From Acidobacteriaceae bacterium (GTDB taxonomy: Bacteria; Acidobacteriota; Terriglobia; Terriglobales; Acidobacteriaceae), in NCBI GenBank assembly GCA_003168235.1, contig PMSZ01000458.1, positions 218 through 8,328 of the forward strand: a DNA stretch of 8,111 nt. Reading direction: 5' to 3'. Shown piece after piece: positions 1-6,481 of this stretch (positions within the stretch are counted from its first letter, which is position 1; the number at the start of each line of letters is the position of its first letter). Under the pieces are notes generated by a model. It was given only the letters and a program-made list of their open reading frames with translations. It was not told the origin of the DNA and searched no databases. A program made the translations under genes and the position numbers.

Positions 1-831
1 CACGCCGTCGCGCAGCGCGAGAAAGTCAGTCGTTGCTTTTCCAGAGAGTGCGCCGCTTTTTTCGAATGTCACATCCAGTTGCTGATGTTCGATCCGCAGA
101 AGATGGCCGGTTGTGTGTCGGTGCTTGCCGGAAAGATTGAACAAGGCCCATTCACCCCACTTGTTCTCGTCATAGGTCCGGAAGCTGACCTCATCTCTCC
201 TCGGTTCAATCTCATAGATTTCTTTATCGCTGTAGTGTTTGCCATGGATAAAAGCGTAGAAGAGGCCGCCGGGTTCGGGACTCAGCACATCTTCGAGAAT
301 GCGGGCCTCGAGATTGTTCTTGAATTTGTGGCGGGTCGTGTTCTGGCTGTCCCTGAGCAGGCCCGGATCGCAGCCAACCGTCGCCGCGGTGCCGCCTTTT
401 TTGATTTCGTCATAAGTCGAATCGGTGAAGCGGAAGACGGCTTGGATAAACTTCTCGCTGAACTCATCTTCCTTGGTCAGCAGCTTCAAACTCCTGCGTT
501 CCGATTCGGACGGCGGATCGAGAACGAAATTGCCGTCGCCAACAAAAACCGCGCCCGTGATCTTGCCCTGCACCGGATTCACAAAGCACACCGTACCCGA
601 ATGCAGATGGAACGTGCCGCCGTCGCGCTTCAGTTCGAAGTTAGAAACGCTGACCGCCTCGCCGCCGAGTGCAAGGTTGCGAAGCTGCTGGTAAATTGGG
701 TCAGAATTGGGCGGAGCGGCTGGAGTAGTTGCTGAATTGTCGCCCGAGCTATTGGCAGCGTAAGCCGGAAGAAGCAAGACAAGAAGAAGTAAGAGAAATA
801 AAGCGGCGGCAATTAGGATGCGGGAAACCAT
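1..831 (-). CDS. Secreted M1-aminopeptidase-like protein, N-terminal part (C-terminus beyond left edge)
   Basis: The minus-strand frame stays open from the ATG at 831-829 to base 1, giving 277 codons with no stop. The protein begins with a clear signal peptide: Arg4, a Leu/Ala-rich core at about residues 5-22, then an Ala-Tyr-Ala cleavage site with the mature chain starting near Ala26. It is therefore exported. The mature part is beta-rich, with stretches such as GGTFHLHSGTVCFVNPVQGK and KITGAVFVGDGNF, and later LDVTFEKSGALSGKATTDF. From memory this N-terminal arrangement occurs in acidobacterial proteins annotated as M1 membrane alanyl aminopeptidases. The zinc site (HExxH plus a distal Glu) would lie beyond the window, so catalytic activity cannot be judged. 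A GGAG Shine-Dalgarno at 846-843 sits 11 nt upstream of the start. Secreted coding status is secure; the family call is moderate. Confidence 0.8.
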   Translation of the reverse strand, partial: MVSRILIAAALFLLLLLVLLLPAYAANSSGDNSATTPAAPPNSDPIYQQLRNLALGGEAVSVSNFELKRDGGTFHLHSGTVCFVNPVQGKITGAVFVGDGNFVLDPPSESERRSLKLLTKEDEFSEKFIQAVFRFTDSTYDEIKKGGTAATVGCDPGLLRDSQNTTRHKFKNNLEARILEDVLSPEPGGLFYAFIHGKHYSDKEIYEIEPRRDEVSFRTYDENKWGEWALFNLSGKHRHTTGHLLRIEHQQLDVTFEKSGALSGKATTDFLALRDGV

Positions 832-858
832 GGCAAATAGCGCTCCAGTCGAAGGAGC

Positions 859-864
859 ATTATG
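859..864 (-). promoter_or_regulatory. Possible -10 box of the M1-like gene
   Basis: On the minus strand CATAAT matches the sigma-70 -10 consensus at five of six bases. It lies 27 nt before the ATG and just upstream of the GGAG ribosome-binding site, which would give a leader of about 20 nt. No good -35 is visible at 16-18 bp, so this is tentative. Confidence 0.3.
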
Positions 865-897
865 CACTGCCTTCCCCCTCGCGCATAGGAGATAGTT

Positions 898-942
898 ATG
901 AGCAGGGAGTTACCTGTTGTAATAGTGGTGAGTTGTGTCTAG
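898..942 (+). CDS. Possible 14-residue small ORF or leader peptide
   Basis: The predicted peptide is MSRELPVVIVVSCV, followed by TAG. It is preceded by AGGAG at 887-891 with a 6-nt spacer, the best-formed ribosome-binding site in the window. The peptide is charged at the N-terminus and hydrophobic after residue 5. No following plus-strand gene exists for about 1 kb, so a classical attenuator role is not supported. It may be a chance ORF, a gene remnant or a small peptide. I recognise no family. Confidence 0.15.
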   Translation: MSRELPVVIVVSCV

Positions 943-1047
943 AACATAGATCTCAGGGTCAGCCTAGGTTGGATCAGCTTCGGTTGGAGTGTCTATTTTG
1001 GAAGTGACCATTACCACGCCCACAGTGGACTTTCATCACGCAGAGCG

Positions 1048-1061
1048 GTGACGGCCGTCAC
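1048..1061. promoter_or_regulatory. CRP/FNR-like palindrome GTGA-N6-TCAC
   Basis: GTGACGGCCGTCAC is a perfect 14-bp palindrome with the GTGA-N6-TCAC core typical of CRP/FNR-superfamily operators. It lies 217 bp upstream of the M1-like gene's start codon. That is rather far for classical activation, so its target is uncertain. Confidence 0.3.
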
Positions 1062-1123
1062 AGACAGGGCAAAGCCGTGAGGGCTATAACAACGAGCATT
1101 GCAGTCCCTGGAAGCGAGGAAAT

Positions 1124-1180
1124 TGCCCGGCCTCAACCCACGAACCCACACAACCGCTACCCAAGCGGCCAGGCCGGGCA
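1124..1180. repeat. 10-bp GC-rich inverted repeat with 37-nt loop
   Basis: TGCCCGGCCT at 1124-1133 is perfectly complementary to AGGCCGGGCA at 1171-1180. Inside the loop, CCGC (1154-1157) can pair with GCGG (1165-1168). It lies 85-141 bp past the stop of the minus-strand carbonic-anhydrase-like gene, so it could form a 3'-end RNA structure. No T-run follows on the minus strand, so it is not a standard intrinsic terminator. Confidence 0.4.
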
Positions 1181-1264
1181 TCCTTAATCCCAACTGATTC
1201 GCAGCGAGAGCAGTTTCCAGGCCTTCGCGCGGGCACGAAGTCGCGAGCTCCAGATGGCGGCTAG

Positions 1265-1786
1265 CTAGCTGCCCTGCCTCTCCATCAAATACGACTTCTT
1301 ATATCCCAGGTAGTTTTCGGCGTAGCGGAGGATAGTCGCCTGGTCAGTTTCATCGAGTTGGCGGCGAAATTTTCCCGGAGAGCCCATCCAGAGAGAATTG
1401 GGCTCGACGATCGTTTTTTCCGGGATCAGCGTGCCGGCGGCGATGATGGAGCCGGATCCGATGACCGCGCCGTTGAGAATAATGCAGCCCATGCCGATCA
1501 GGCACCGCGCTTCAATCGTACAGCCGTGGAGAATGGCGCCGTGGCCTACCGTGACGTAATCGCCCACGTACACGCCGTATTGCTCCTTCATGCCATGGAG
1601 CACGCAGTTGTCCTGAATATTGGAATAGTGGCCCAGGCGAATCTGATGAACATCACCGCGCAGCACGGCGTTCATCCAGACGCTGGAATGCTCGCCGACC
1701 ACGACATCGCCGATCAATTGCGCGGAGTCGTCGATGTAAGCGGTTGTAGGGAATTGGGGAGTGATGCCTTTATAGGAGCGGATCAT
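1265..1786 (-). CDS. Gamma-carbonic-anhydrase-like hexapeptide-repeat protein
   Basis: This 173-residue left-handed beta-helix protein belongs to the YrdA/PaaY/gamma-CA family, which forms trimers with metal sites at subunit interfaces. Hexapeptide turns run from about residue 20 to 130 (IGDVVVG, VYVGDYVTVG, IGMGCIILNGAVIG). Family signatures are RGDV (43-46), NIQDN (56-60), and the three metal-binding histidines His64 (VLH), His82 (VGH) and His87 (ILH). The 82/87 spacing matches archaeal Cam. Many members are inactive as carbonic anhydrases, and the Cam acidic loop is not evident, so activity is unproven. The C-terminus is helical (LRYAENYLGYKKSYL), as usual. I chose the ATG at 1786 because homologues begin near MIRSYKG; an upstream in-frame TTG at 1810 is possible. 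Neither start has a good Shine-Dalgarno. It is divergent from the YjbR gene. Confidence 0.92.
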   Translation of the reverse strand: MIRSYKGITPQFPTTAYIDDSAQLIGDVVVGEHSSVWMNAVLRGDVHQIRLGHYSNIQDNCVLHGMKEQYGVYVGDYVTVGHGAILHGCTIEARCLIGMGCIILNGAVIGSGSIIAAGTLIPEKTIVEPNSLWMGSPGKFRRQLDETDQATILRYAENYLGYKKSYLMERQGS

Positions 1787-1822
1787 GGGATTGATAAGCC
1801 GAACAGACAAAATAACACAAGG

Positions 1823-1921
1823 GCAGGTGTCAGGTCTCAGGTGTCAGACTACGGTCCCTATACTTTCTTCGGGGTGGGCTTGGTTTTCCTGACACCTAAG
1901 ACCTAAGACCTGACACGCTGC
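1823..1921. repeat. Inverted repeat built of 7-bp tandem units
   Basis: The left arm (1823-1847) contains AGGTGTC, AGGTCTC and AGGTGTC in perfect 7-bp register. The right arm (1889-1921) contains the reverse-complement units GACACCT, AAGACCT, AAGACCT and a partial GACAC. The arms pair over 1839-1847/1889-1897 and 1827-1837/1906-1916. One extra heptamer is bulged in the right arm, and GCAG/CTGC pairs at the base (1823-1826/1918-1921). The loop is about 41 nt. It sits between divergent genes, so it is not a shared terminator. Its form suggests a member of an interspersed intergenic repeat family. Confidence 0.75.
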
Positions 1922-1938
1922 CTTTCTGCCAGTAGAAT
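1910..1938 (+). promoter_or_regulatory. Sigma-70-type promoter of the YjbR gene
   Basis: CTGACA at 1910-1915 (five of six matches to TTGACA) is followed by a 17-bp spacer and TAGAAT at 1933-1938 (five of six matches to TATAAT). The predicted start point is near 1945, giving a leader of about 27 nt to the ATG at 1972. The -35 box lies within the right arm of the heptamer repeat. Confidence 0.6.
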
Positions 1939-1971
1939 CTTGCAATCAGCCTGCAACAGAGATGCCTCGCC

Positions 1972-2334
1972 ATGAAAGTAGCAGACTTCCGGCGGATCGC
2001 TCTAAGCTTCGAAGGTGCAGAGGAAAGCTCGCACATGAGAGCGCCTGATTTTCGCGTCGGCGGGAGGATCTTTGCCACGCTGGCCTCCGAAAAGCAGGGC
2101 TATGGCAATCTGATGCTCACGGCCGAGCAGCAGGCGGAGTTCGTGGGCGAGCTACCGGAAGTTTTTCTGCCGATCCATGGCGGGTGGGGAAAGATGGGAG
2201 CGACCCACATTCGCCTCGCCCAAGCGAGCGAGGACGTGCTGACCGGCGCGCTGCGCGTTGCATGGATGCTTCGGATGGAAAAGAATGCCGGTACGAAGAA
2301 AACGCGCCCGAAGACGAAGCGGAAGAAAAGTTAA
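1972..2334 (+). CDS. MmcQ/YjbR family protein
   Basis: This 120-residue protein matches the MmcQ/YjbR family, a small alpha/beta 'double-wing' fold often annotated as DNA-binding though no biochemical role is established. Family marks are the N-terminal helix and acidic turn (RRIALSFEGAEESSH, about 7-21), the FRVGGRIFATL strand pair (27-37), LMLTAEQQAEF (47-57), the GGWGKMGATHIRL strand (69-81), and the terminal helix ending in AWML. The last 15 or so residues form a Lys/Arg/Thr-rich tail beyond the usual domain end, which could bind nucleic acid; this is inference. The Shine-Dalgarno is weak (only AGAG, about 12 nt upstream), but the promoter is good. It is a single-gene unit, divergent from the gamma-CA-like gene and convergent with the DUF3455 gene 61 bp downstream. 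No terminator is evident in that 61-bp gap. Confidence 0.9.
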   Translation: MKVADFRRIALSFEGAEESSHMRAPDFRVGGRIFATLASEKQGYGNLMLTAEQQAEFVGELPEVFLPIHGGWGKMGATHIRLAQASEDVLTGALRVAWMLRMEKNAGTKKTRPKTKRKKS

Positions 2335-2395
2335 AGAGAAGCCAGAGTCGGAGCGCTCATTTCGCCGTCGGTTAGCAGCAGAGCCCGGCGTCCCT

Positions 2396-2977
2396 TCAAT
2401 CATCTCGCCACGGTGCGTAGAAGTAATAGTCCGCAGTGTAACTGCTTTTGGTTTCCGCGTTACGATGCGATTCGTCGCATCCCTGCGCGGGCGCTTTGCC
2501 GCCGTGAGTGTGGACGCGCTGAATCGTAGTAACAGCCGCCAGCACTCCTGAACCAGAATGCCCCGTGGCATTGACCAGCAACCACGCAATTGAGCCGGGA
2601 TCAACCGAGTCGGCGTGGGCAGTGGCTTTGCCCATGACTTCACTGCCATCTTTTAGTTTCCACGTCGGACCGGCGAAATGAGTTCCGATGACGTTGCCGC
2701 TTTCATCTTTCAGTTCTGCGTCCGGAGCCTTCAGAGTCCACGCGAACTTGCCGTCGGCGCCAGTCTGGCAGGTATAGATCTGCGATCCTGATGCGTGCGC
2801 CAGTAAAACGACCGCTTCGCCGGAGGGAGCCTGAATCGCATCCGGAACAACGGGCCGCGATACCTGCTGCGCGCTGGCGGCGGCAATTCCAAAAAGAGAA
2901 ACGAAAATAGCCATCCCGATCAGCACCGGCAAAGTTTGTGGGTTTAGGGTTCCTCGAGGGCCTACGTGTCTGCGCAT
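2396..2977 (-). CDS. Secreted DUF3455 domain protein
   Basis: The 193-residue protein has a long signal peptide: basic residues Arg2, Arg3 and Arg8, a hydrophobic core at about 16-33, and an Ala-Ser-Ala site with cleavage near 36/37. The mature part matches DUF3455, a secreted domain of unknown function found in bacteria and fungi. Recognisable segments are VPDAIQAPSGE (44-54), the SQIYTCQTGADGKFAWTLKA block (65-84), AGPTWKLKDGSEVMGK, IAWLLVNATGHSGSG, TTIQRVHTHGG, GCDESH, and the terminal YTADYYFYAP. Cys70 and Cys167 are the only cysteines and could form a disulfide in the periplasm. The ATG at 2977 was chosen because it gives a complete signal peptide; an internal Met22 would shorten it. It is divergent from the TonB-dependent receptor, 155 bp away, and both are envelope proteins. 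Confidence 0.9.
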   Translation of the reverse strand: MRRHVGPRGTLNPQTLPVLIGMAIFVSLFGIAAASAQQVSRPVVPDAIQAPSGEAVVLLAHASGSQIYTCQTGADGKFAWTLKAPDAELKDESGNVIGTHFAGPTWKLKDGSEVMGKATAHADSVDPGSIAWLLVNATGHSGSGVLAAVTTIQRVHTHGGKAPAQGCDESHRNAETKSSYTADYYFYAPWRDD

Positions 2978-2983
2978 TCAGAC

Positions 2984-2989
2984 ATTCTA
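2984..2989 (-). promoter_or_regulatory. Possible -10 box for a leaderless DUF3455 transcript
   Basis: On the minus strand TAGAAT (five of six to TATAAT) ends exactly 6 nt before the ATG at 2977. Transcription starting 7 nt past the box would begin at the A of the start codon. An AGGGG at 2994-2990 could instead act as a distant Shine-Dalgarno (12 nt from the ATG), so a leadered transcript is not excluded. Confidence 0.35.
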
Positions 2990-3063
2990 CCCCTGCGCTG
3001 CGCCGGATCGTCGAAACTGAACATATTTTGGGTGCGCGTGTCACATTCTGGCAAGACGCACTT

Positions 3064-3072
3064 TGGTATATA
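3064..3072 (+). promoter_or_regulatory. Possible extended -10 promoter of the TonB receptor gene
   Basis: TGGTATATA has the TG-N-TATAAT layout of an extended -10 promoter (hexamer four of six) and no strong -35. It would start transcription near 3079 and give a leader of about 54 nt. An alternative is TTGACA at 3075-3080, a perfect -35, but the hexamer 17 bp further on (TCCGAT) is poor. Confidence 0.35.
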
Positions 3073-3087
3073 GATTGACAGGGTTTC

Positions 3088-3133
3088 TGGAATCCCCTCC
3101 GATTCCGAAGTCTTGGACACGAGGGGATTGCCA
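3088..3133 (+). promoter_or_regulatory. Leader structure that can mask the receptor's SD and start codon
   Basis: AATCCCCTC at 3091-3099 is the perfect reverse complement of GAGGGGATT at 3121-3129, which contains the Shine-Dalgarno. With one bulged G (3130), TGG at 3088-3090 continues the pairing with CCA at 3131-3133, reaching the A of the ATG, for 12 bp in total. A competing hairpin, GGAATC (3089-3094) with GATTCC (3101-3106) and a 6-nt loop, uses the same left strand. The two folds cannot coexist, as in translational switches. No known riboswitch class is recognised. Confidence 0.4.
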
Positions 3134-6100
3134 TGTTCCAACGCGCTCAGCCATTTCTGGCTACGATTCGCAACATTTTTCGGCTTGTTATCATTCGCCT
3201 GTTCCTCCTTCAGTTCATCCTTATCTCTTCCGGCGCCCGTGGCCAGGATGCCTCGACGGGCGCGTTGCGAGGCGTCGTTCTCGACCCTCAGGGAGCCGTC
3301 GTCACAACCGCGGACATCGTGGCCATCCGCATCGCGACCGGCGTTCGCTACCATGCGGGTACCGATTCGGCGGGACGATTTGTGGTGGACCTTCTGCCGC
3401 CCGGCGATTATTCGGCGCGAGCCGAGGCCGAAGGCATGTCGCCACAGATTTCTCCGGTCGTCCGAGTGGAAGTCGGAGCGGCAGCGCGGTTGATCTTCAA
3501 ACTGAAAGTTGCCGGACCGAAGGAGTCGATCACGGTTTCGGAAGCGCTGCCGACCGAAGTTACCGACCCTAGTTCGGTCTCGGCGCTGGTCGACGAGCAA
3601 GCCATAAAAGACTTGCCGCTGAACGACCGCAGATACACCGATCTGCTGTTGCTGTCACCGGGCGTCACGCAGGATCCCCGAGGCTTGACTTCAGGATCGA
3701 ACGGCGATCTCTCCTACGGCGGAATTCGAGGATATAACACCAGCTACCTGATCGATGGTCTCGACAACAACAACGGTTTCTATGCGCAGGCGCTGGGACG
3801 CTATCGCGCGCCTTATCAATTTTCCGACGACGTGGTGCAGGAGTTCCGCGTGCAGTCGAGCGGCTACGGCGCCGAGTCGGGAAGGGCTGGGGGCGCGGTG
3901 GTGAACGTGGTGACCAAGTCGGGAACGAACACGTGGCACGGCAGCGCCTTTTATCATTTTCGCGACAGCGAACTGGGCGGGGCTGCGCCACCGTTTGTCG
4001 GGTTCAATCCCAGCAACCTGCAGCACCAGTTTGGCGCGACTCTTGGTGGCCCAATCCAGAAGCGCAAGACTTTTTTCTATGCGGGATACGATCAGCACAT
4101 TTTCAACGTGCCGGCGGTGGTGGAGTTCGACAACGGGCAGACCGTGGTGGTGCCGCAGCTGGGAATTTATCCGACTCCGGGAGACTACGAGATCTGCAAC
4201 CCTGCGATTGGCGGGCAAGCGTGCGACGAGGCGCTGGTGTTTGCCGCGGCTTCTCAACTTTCTACCATGGGCGGCTTGTTTCACGCGAAGCTCTCGGGAC
4301 AAACGGGATTCATGAAAATCGACCGCGTGCTCTCACCGCATTCGTTTCTTACAGCGCGGCTAAGCACATCGCGCTCCTACGGAACGAACAACGTCTTTTT
4401 TGATCCGGGAAGTCCGATTACCTTCAATTCGATCAGCGCAAACGGGATCGAGGACATAGCAACGGAAAGCGGTTCGCTCAGTTTGCTGAGCAGTATCTCA
4501 CCCCGGCTGACGAGCCATGCGCGGGTGCAGTTTTCCCGCGACCTCGAGCAGCAGTTTCCTAACACGATCGGCACCCAGAGCAGTATCTACAGCTGGATGG
4601 AGGACTTTGGACAGTCGTCGTACTTGCCGCGAACCACGCGCGAACACCGGCTCCAGTTGGCTGAGACTGTGAGCTGGAATCACGGGCGCAATCAGTGGAA
4701 GTTCGGCGCCGATGGAATGGCAACATGGGACTACGACTACTATCCCTCGCTCTTCGGCGGGGAATTCTTATATGACGACATTTCGGTGAGTCCGTTTACG
4801 TTCGTCCCGATGGAAGAGGGATTGGAGCTAACGCCACTGCGGGCATGGGCACACAATGTGCCCCGATATTATGAGCAGAATTTCGGGAATCCCGTGTCGC
4901 ACCCGAACAGCAATGACTACGCCGCGTTTGTGCAGGACACTGCGCGGGTGACGCCGCATTTCAGCCTGAGCTTTGGAGCGCGCTACGATCTGCAGACGTT
5001 TTCGAAGACGGGGATGGTATCCAATCCGCTGTGGGCGCAAGTCGGCAAGATGCCGTTGAACGGCATGAATTTCGCTCCGCGAGTCGGAATTGGATATTCG
5101 TTCGGAAATACCAATGCCCGGCCCACAATGGTGCGCGCCGGATTCGGGATTTTCTATACCCGCATCCCGCAGGCCTATCAGACCGCCGTCATCGATGACG
5201 ATGGGCTGAGCGATAACTTTATCTCTCTGGATAATACGAATTATTACCAGGCGCAGGTGTTTCCAGCGTATCCGAATGCGGCAGTGAACTGTCCGTCGGG
5301 ACCTGTCGCTTGCACGATACCCGCGGCCTGGCAGCAATACGCCACCAGCGAGGTGGCGGCTTTTGCGCCGGGATTCAAAACTCCCCGCGTGCAGCAGGCG
5401 AGTTTGAGTCTGGAGCGGGAATTGCCCGGAAAGGTCGTGGGCACCGTTTCCTACTTGCTGGTCCATGGTGTCGATATGATTCGGGCGCGAGATGTAAATC
5501 TTCCGCCGCCAACTTATTACAGTTACCCCATCTTCAACGCATCAGACACTACTTTTCAAAACGAGTTTTATAACGTGGAGTCGTTCGCGACGTGGCAGAC
5601 GAGTTACAGCATTAGTTGTCCGTATCCGCCGTGCATCAATACGCTAAGTCGTCCCATCACCCAACTCGGCGCTATTGACCAGTTTGAGAGCGCATCGTCA
5701 AGTGTGTACAACGGTATGACCGTTTCCATGCGCAAGCGAACCTCGGGCGGAATGTATTTCAACCTGGCCTACACCTGGGCGCACGCGATCGACGATGGAC
5801 AGGACGCGCTGGTGGTGGGGCAACCAGTAACCGTGCAAAACTCCTACGCGCCGAAAAGCGAACGCGGACCGAGCGTGACGGATCAGCGCAACCGGCTGAC
5901 AATTTCAGCAATTGACGAGCCCCATCTTTTTGCCGACGGACAGAAGCTTCAGGCGACTCTGTTCAATCACTGGAAATTCTCTGGAATTATGACTTATGGC
6001 AGCGGACGCCCCGCCACTGCGATGGTTTCGGGCGATCCCAATCAGGACGAAAATACGACCAACGACCGTCTCTCCGGCTATGGGCGCAATGCCTTCGCCG

Positions 6101-6390
6101 GCCCCGACTACGCGAGCATGGATTTGAAGATGGGAAGAATGATGAGTTTGGGCGAGCACTATCATCTCGATCTGACTGCGGAGTCCTTTAATCTCTTCAA
6201 TCGCGACAATCAGCGGTTGCAAATCACCGACAACGGCTTCCAGGGGACGGCGGGGCAGTTCATCAAATACACCCAATTTGTCGGGAACACCTATTATCCT
6301 GCCTATTATCAGCAACCTGCGAGTCTCATGAAGCCCGCTAGCGCCTTTGCTCCGCGTCAGTTGCAACTATCGATGCGTTTGAATTTCTGA
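3133..6390 (+). CDS. TonB-dependent receptor, Oar-like, with N-terminal carboxypeptidase-regulatory domain
   Basis: The 1085-residue outer-membrane protein has a signal peptide at about 1-37 (hydrophobic 18-31, Ala-Arg-Gly then Gln38). A CarboxypepD_reg-like Ig domain covers about 41-130 (GALRGVVLDPQGAVV, DSAGRFVVDLLPPGDYSARA). A TonB plug covers about 148-275 (IKDLPLNDRRYTDLLLLSPG, SYGGIRGYNTSYLIDGLDNN, GAVVNVVTKSGTN). The remainder is a 22-strand-type barrel ending LQLSMRLNF, with the terminal Phe expected for BAM-dependent insertion. Length is typical for this acidobacterial class, which is usually linked to import of large or plant-derived substrates, but the ligand is unknown. I see no clear TonB box and no SusD partner. 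GAGGGG at 3121-3126 lies 6 nt before the ATG and is a strong Shine-Dalgarno. The leader may control translation. It is divergent from DUF3455. Confidence 0.95.
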   Translation: MFQRAQPFLATIRNIFRLVIIRLFLLQFILISSGARGQDASTGALRGVVLDPQGAVVTTADIVAIRIATGVRYHAGTDSAGRFVVDLLPPGDYSARAEAEGMSPQISPVVRVEVGAAARLIFKLKVAGPKESITVSEALPTEVTDPSSVSALVDEQAIKDLPLNDRRYTDLLLLSPGVTQDPRGLTSGSNGDLSYGGIRGYNTSYLIDGLDNNNGFYAQALGRYRAPYQFSDDVVQEFRVQSSGYGAESGRAGGAVVNVVTKSGTNTWHGSAFYHFRDSELGGAAPPFVGFNPSNLQHQFGATLGGPIQKRKTFFYAGYDQHIFNVPAVVEFDNGQTVVVPQLGIYPTPGDYEICNPAIGGQACDEALVFAAASQLSTMGGLFHAKLSGQTGFMKIDRVLSPHSFLTARLSTSRSYGTNNVFFDPGSPITFNSISANGIEDIATESGSLSLLSSISPRLTSHARVQFSRDLEQQFPNTIGTQSSIYSWMEDFGQSSYLPRTTREHRLQLAETVSWNHGRNQWKFGADGMATWDYDYYPSLFGGEFLYDDISVSPFTFVPMEEGLELTPLRAWAHNVPRYYEQNFGNPVSHPNSNDYAAFVQDTARVTPHFSLSFGARYDLQTFSKTGMVSNPLWAQVGKMPLNGMNFAPRVGIGYSFGNTNARPTMVRAGFGIFYTRIPQAYQTAVIDDDGLSDNFISLDNTNYYQAQVFPAYPNAAVNCPSGPVACTIPAAWQQYATSEVAAFAPGFKTPRVQQASLSLERELPGKVVGTVSYLLVHGVDMIRARDVNLPPPTYYSYPIFNASDTTFQNEFYNVESFATWQTSYSISCPYPPCINTLSRPITQLGAIDQFESASSSVYNGMTVSMRKRTSGGMYFNLAYTWAHAIDDGQDALVVGQPVTVQNSYAPKSERGPSVTDQRNRLTISAIDEPHLFADGQKLQATLFNHWKFSGIMTYGSGRPATAMVSGDPNQDENTTNDRLSGYGRNAFAGPDYASMDLKMGRMMSLGEHYHLDLTAESFNLFNRDNQRLQITDNGFQGTAGQFIKYTQFVGNTYYPAYYQQPASLMKPASAFAPRQLQLSMRLNF

Positions 6391-6419
6391 AGTGAAGTGA
6401 CAACTCTTGCACATTCCTC

Positions 6420-6449
6420 TTGACTTAGTGGGGCATTGCTTGCCATAAC
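6420..6449 (+). promoter_or_regulatory. Possible sigma-70 promoter downstream of the receptor gene
   Basis: TTGACT (6420-6425, five of six) is followed by an 18-bp spacer and CATAAC (6444-6449, four of six). The predicted start is near 6456, about 330 nt ahead of the zinc-ribbon ATG. It would produce either a long structured leader or a separate small RNA. Confidence 0.35.
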
Positions 6450-6481
6450 TAACAGGTTCACAAGCGCTGGCGCAAAGACGC

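Larger units (their letters stand above)
832..1264. other. 433-bp gap without a convincing long gene
   Basis: No frame here looks like a conserved protein. The open frames on both strands are short, and one overlaps the signal-peptide end of the M1-like gene in antisense. The gap holds the upstream region of that gene, a CRP/FNR-like palindrome (1048-1061), a 14-codon frame with a canonical Shine-Dalgarno (898-942), a pair of GGTTGGA direct repeats (967-973 and 982-988), and a GC-rich inverted repeat (1124-1180) downstream of the carbonic-anhydrase-like gene. Confidence 0.6.

Noticed and set aside
79..735. 218-codon plus-strand frame over the left-edge gene
   Set aside because: It is antisense to the M1-like protein, which has a signal peptide, a ribosome-binding site and recognisable sequence. 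The plus frame looks like no family and is Ala/Arg-rich, as expected for a GC-rich shadow frame.
1358..1906. 182-codon plus-strand frame
   Set aside because: It is antisense to the gamma-carbonic-anhydrase-like gene and rich in His/Asp/Ala from reversed hexapeptide codons. It also runs through the heptamer repeat.
1823..1921. CRISPR array
   Set aside because: The units are 7 bp with no spacers, and the two arms are inverted. No cas genes are present.
2962..3600. 212-codon minus-strand frame over the receptor start
   Set aside because: It is Arg/Asp-rich, overlaps the receptor signal peptide and Ig-like domain in antisense and the DUF3455 start, and has no family resemblance.
3133..6390. SusC/SusD-type polysaccharide uptake locus
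   Set aside because: The receptor is Oar-like with a carboxypeptidase-regulatory domain, but no SusD-like lipoprotein or glycan-degrading enzyme lies in the window.
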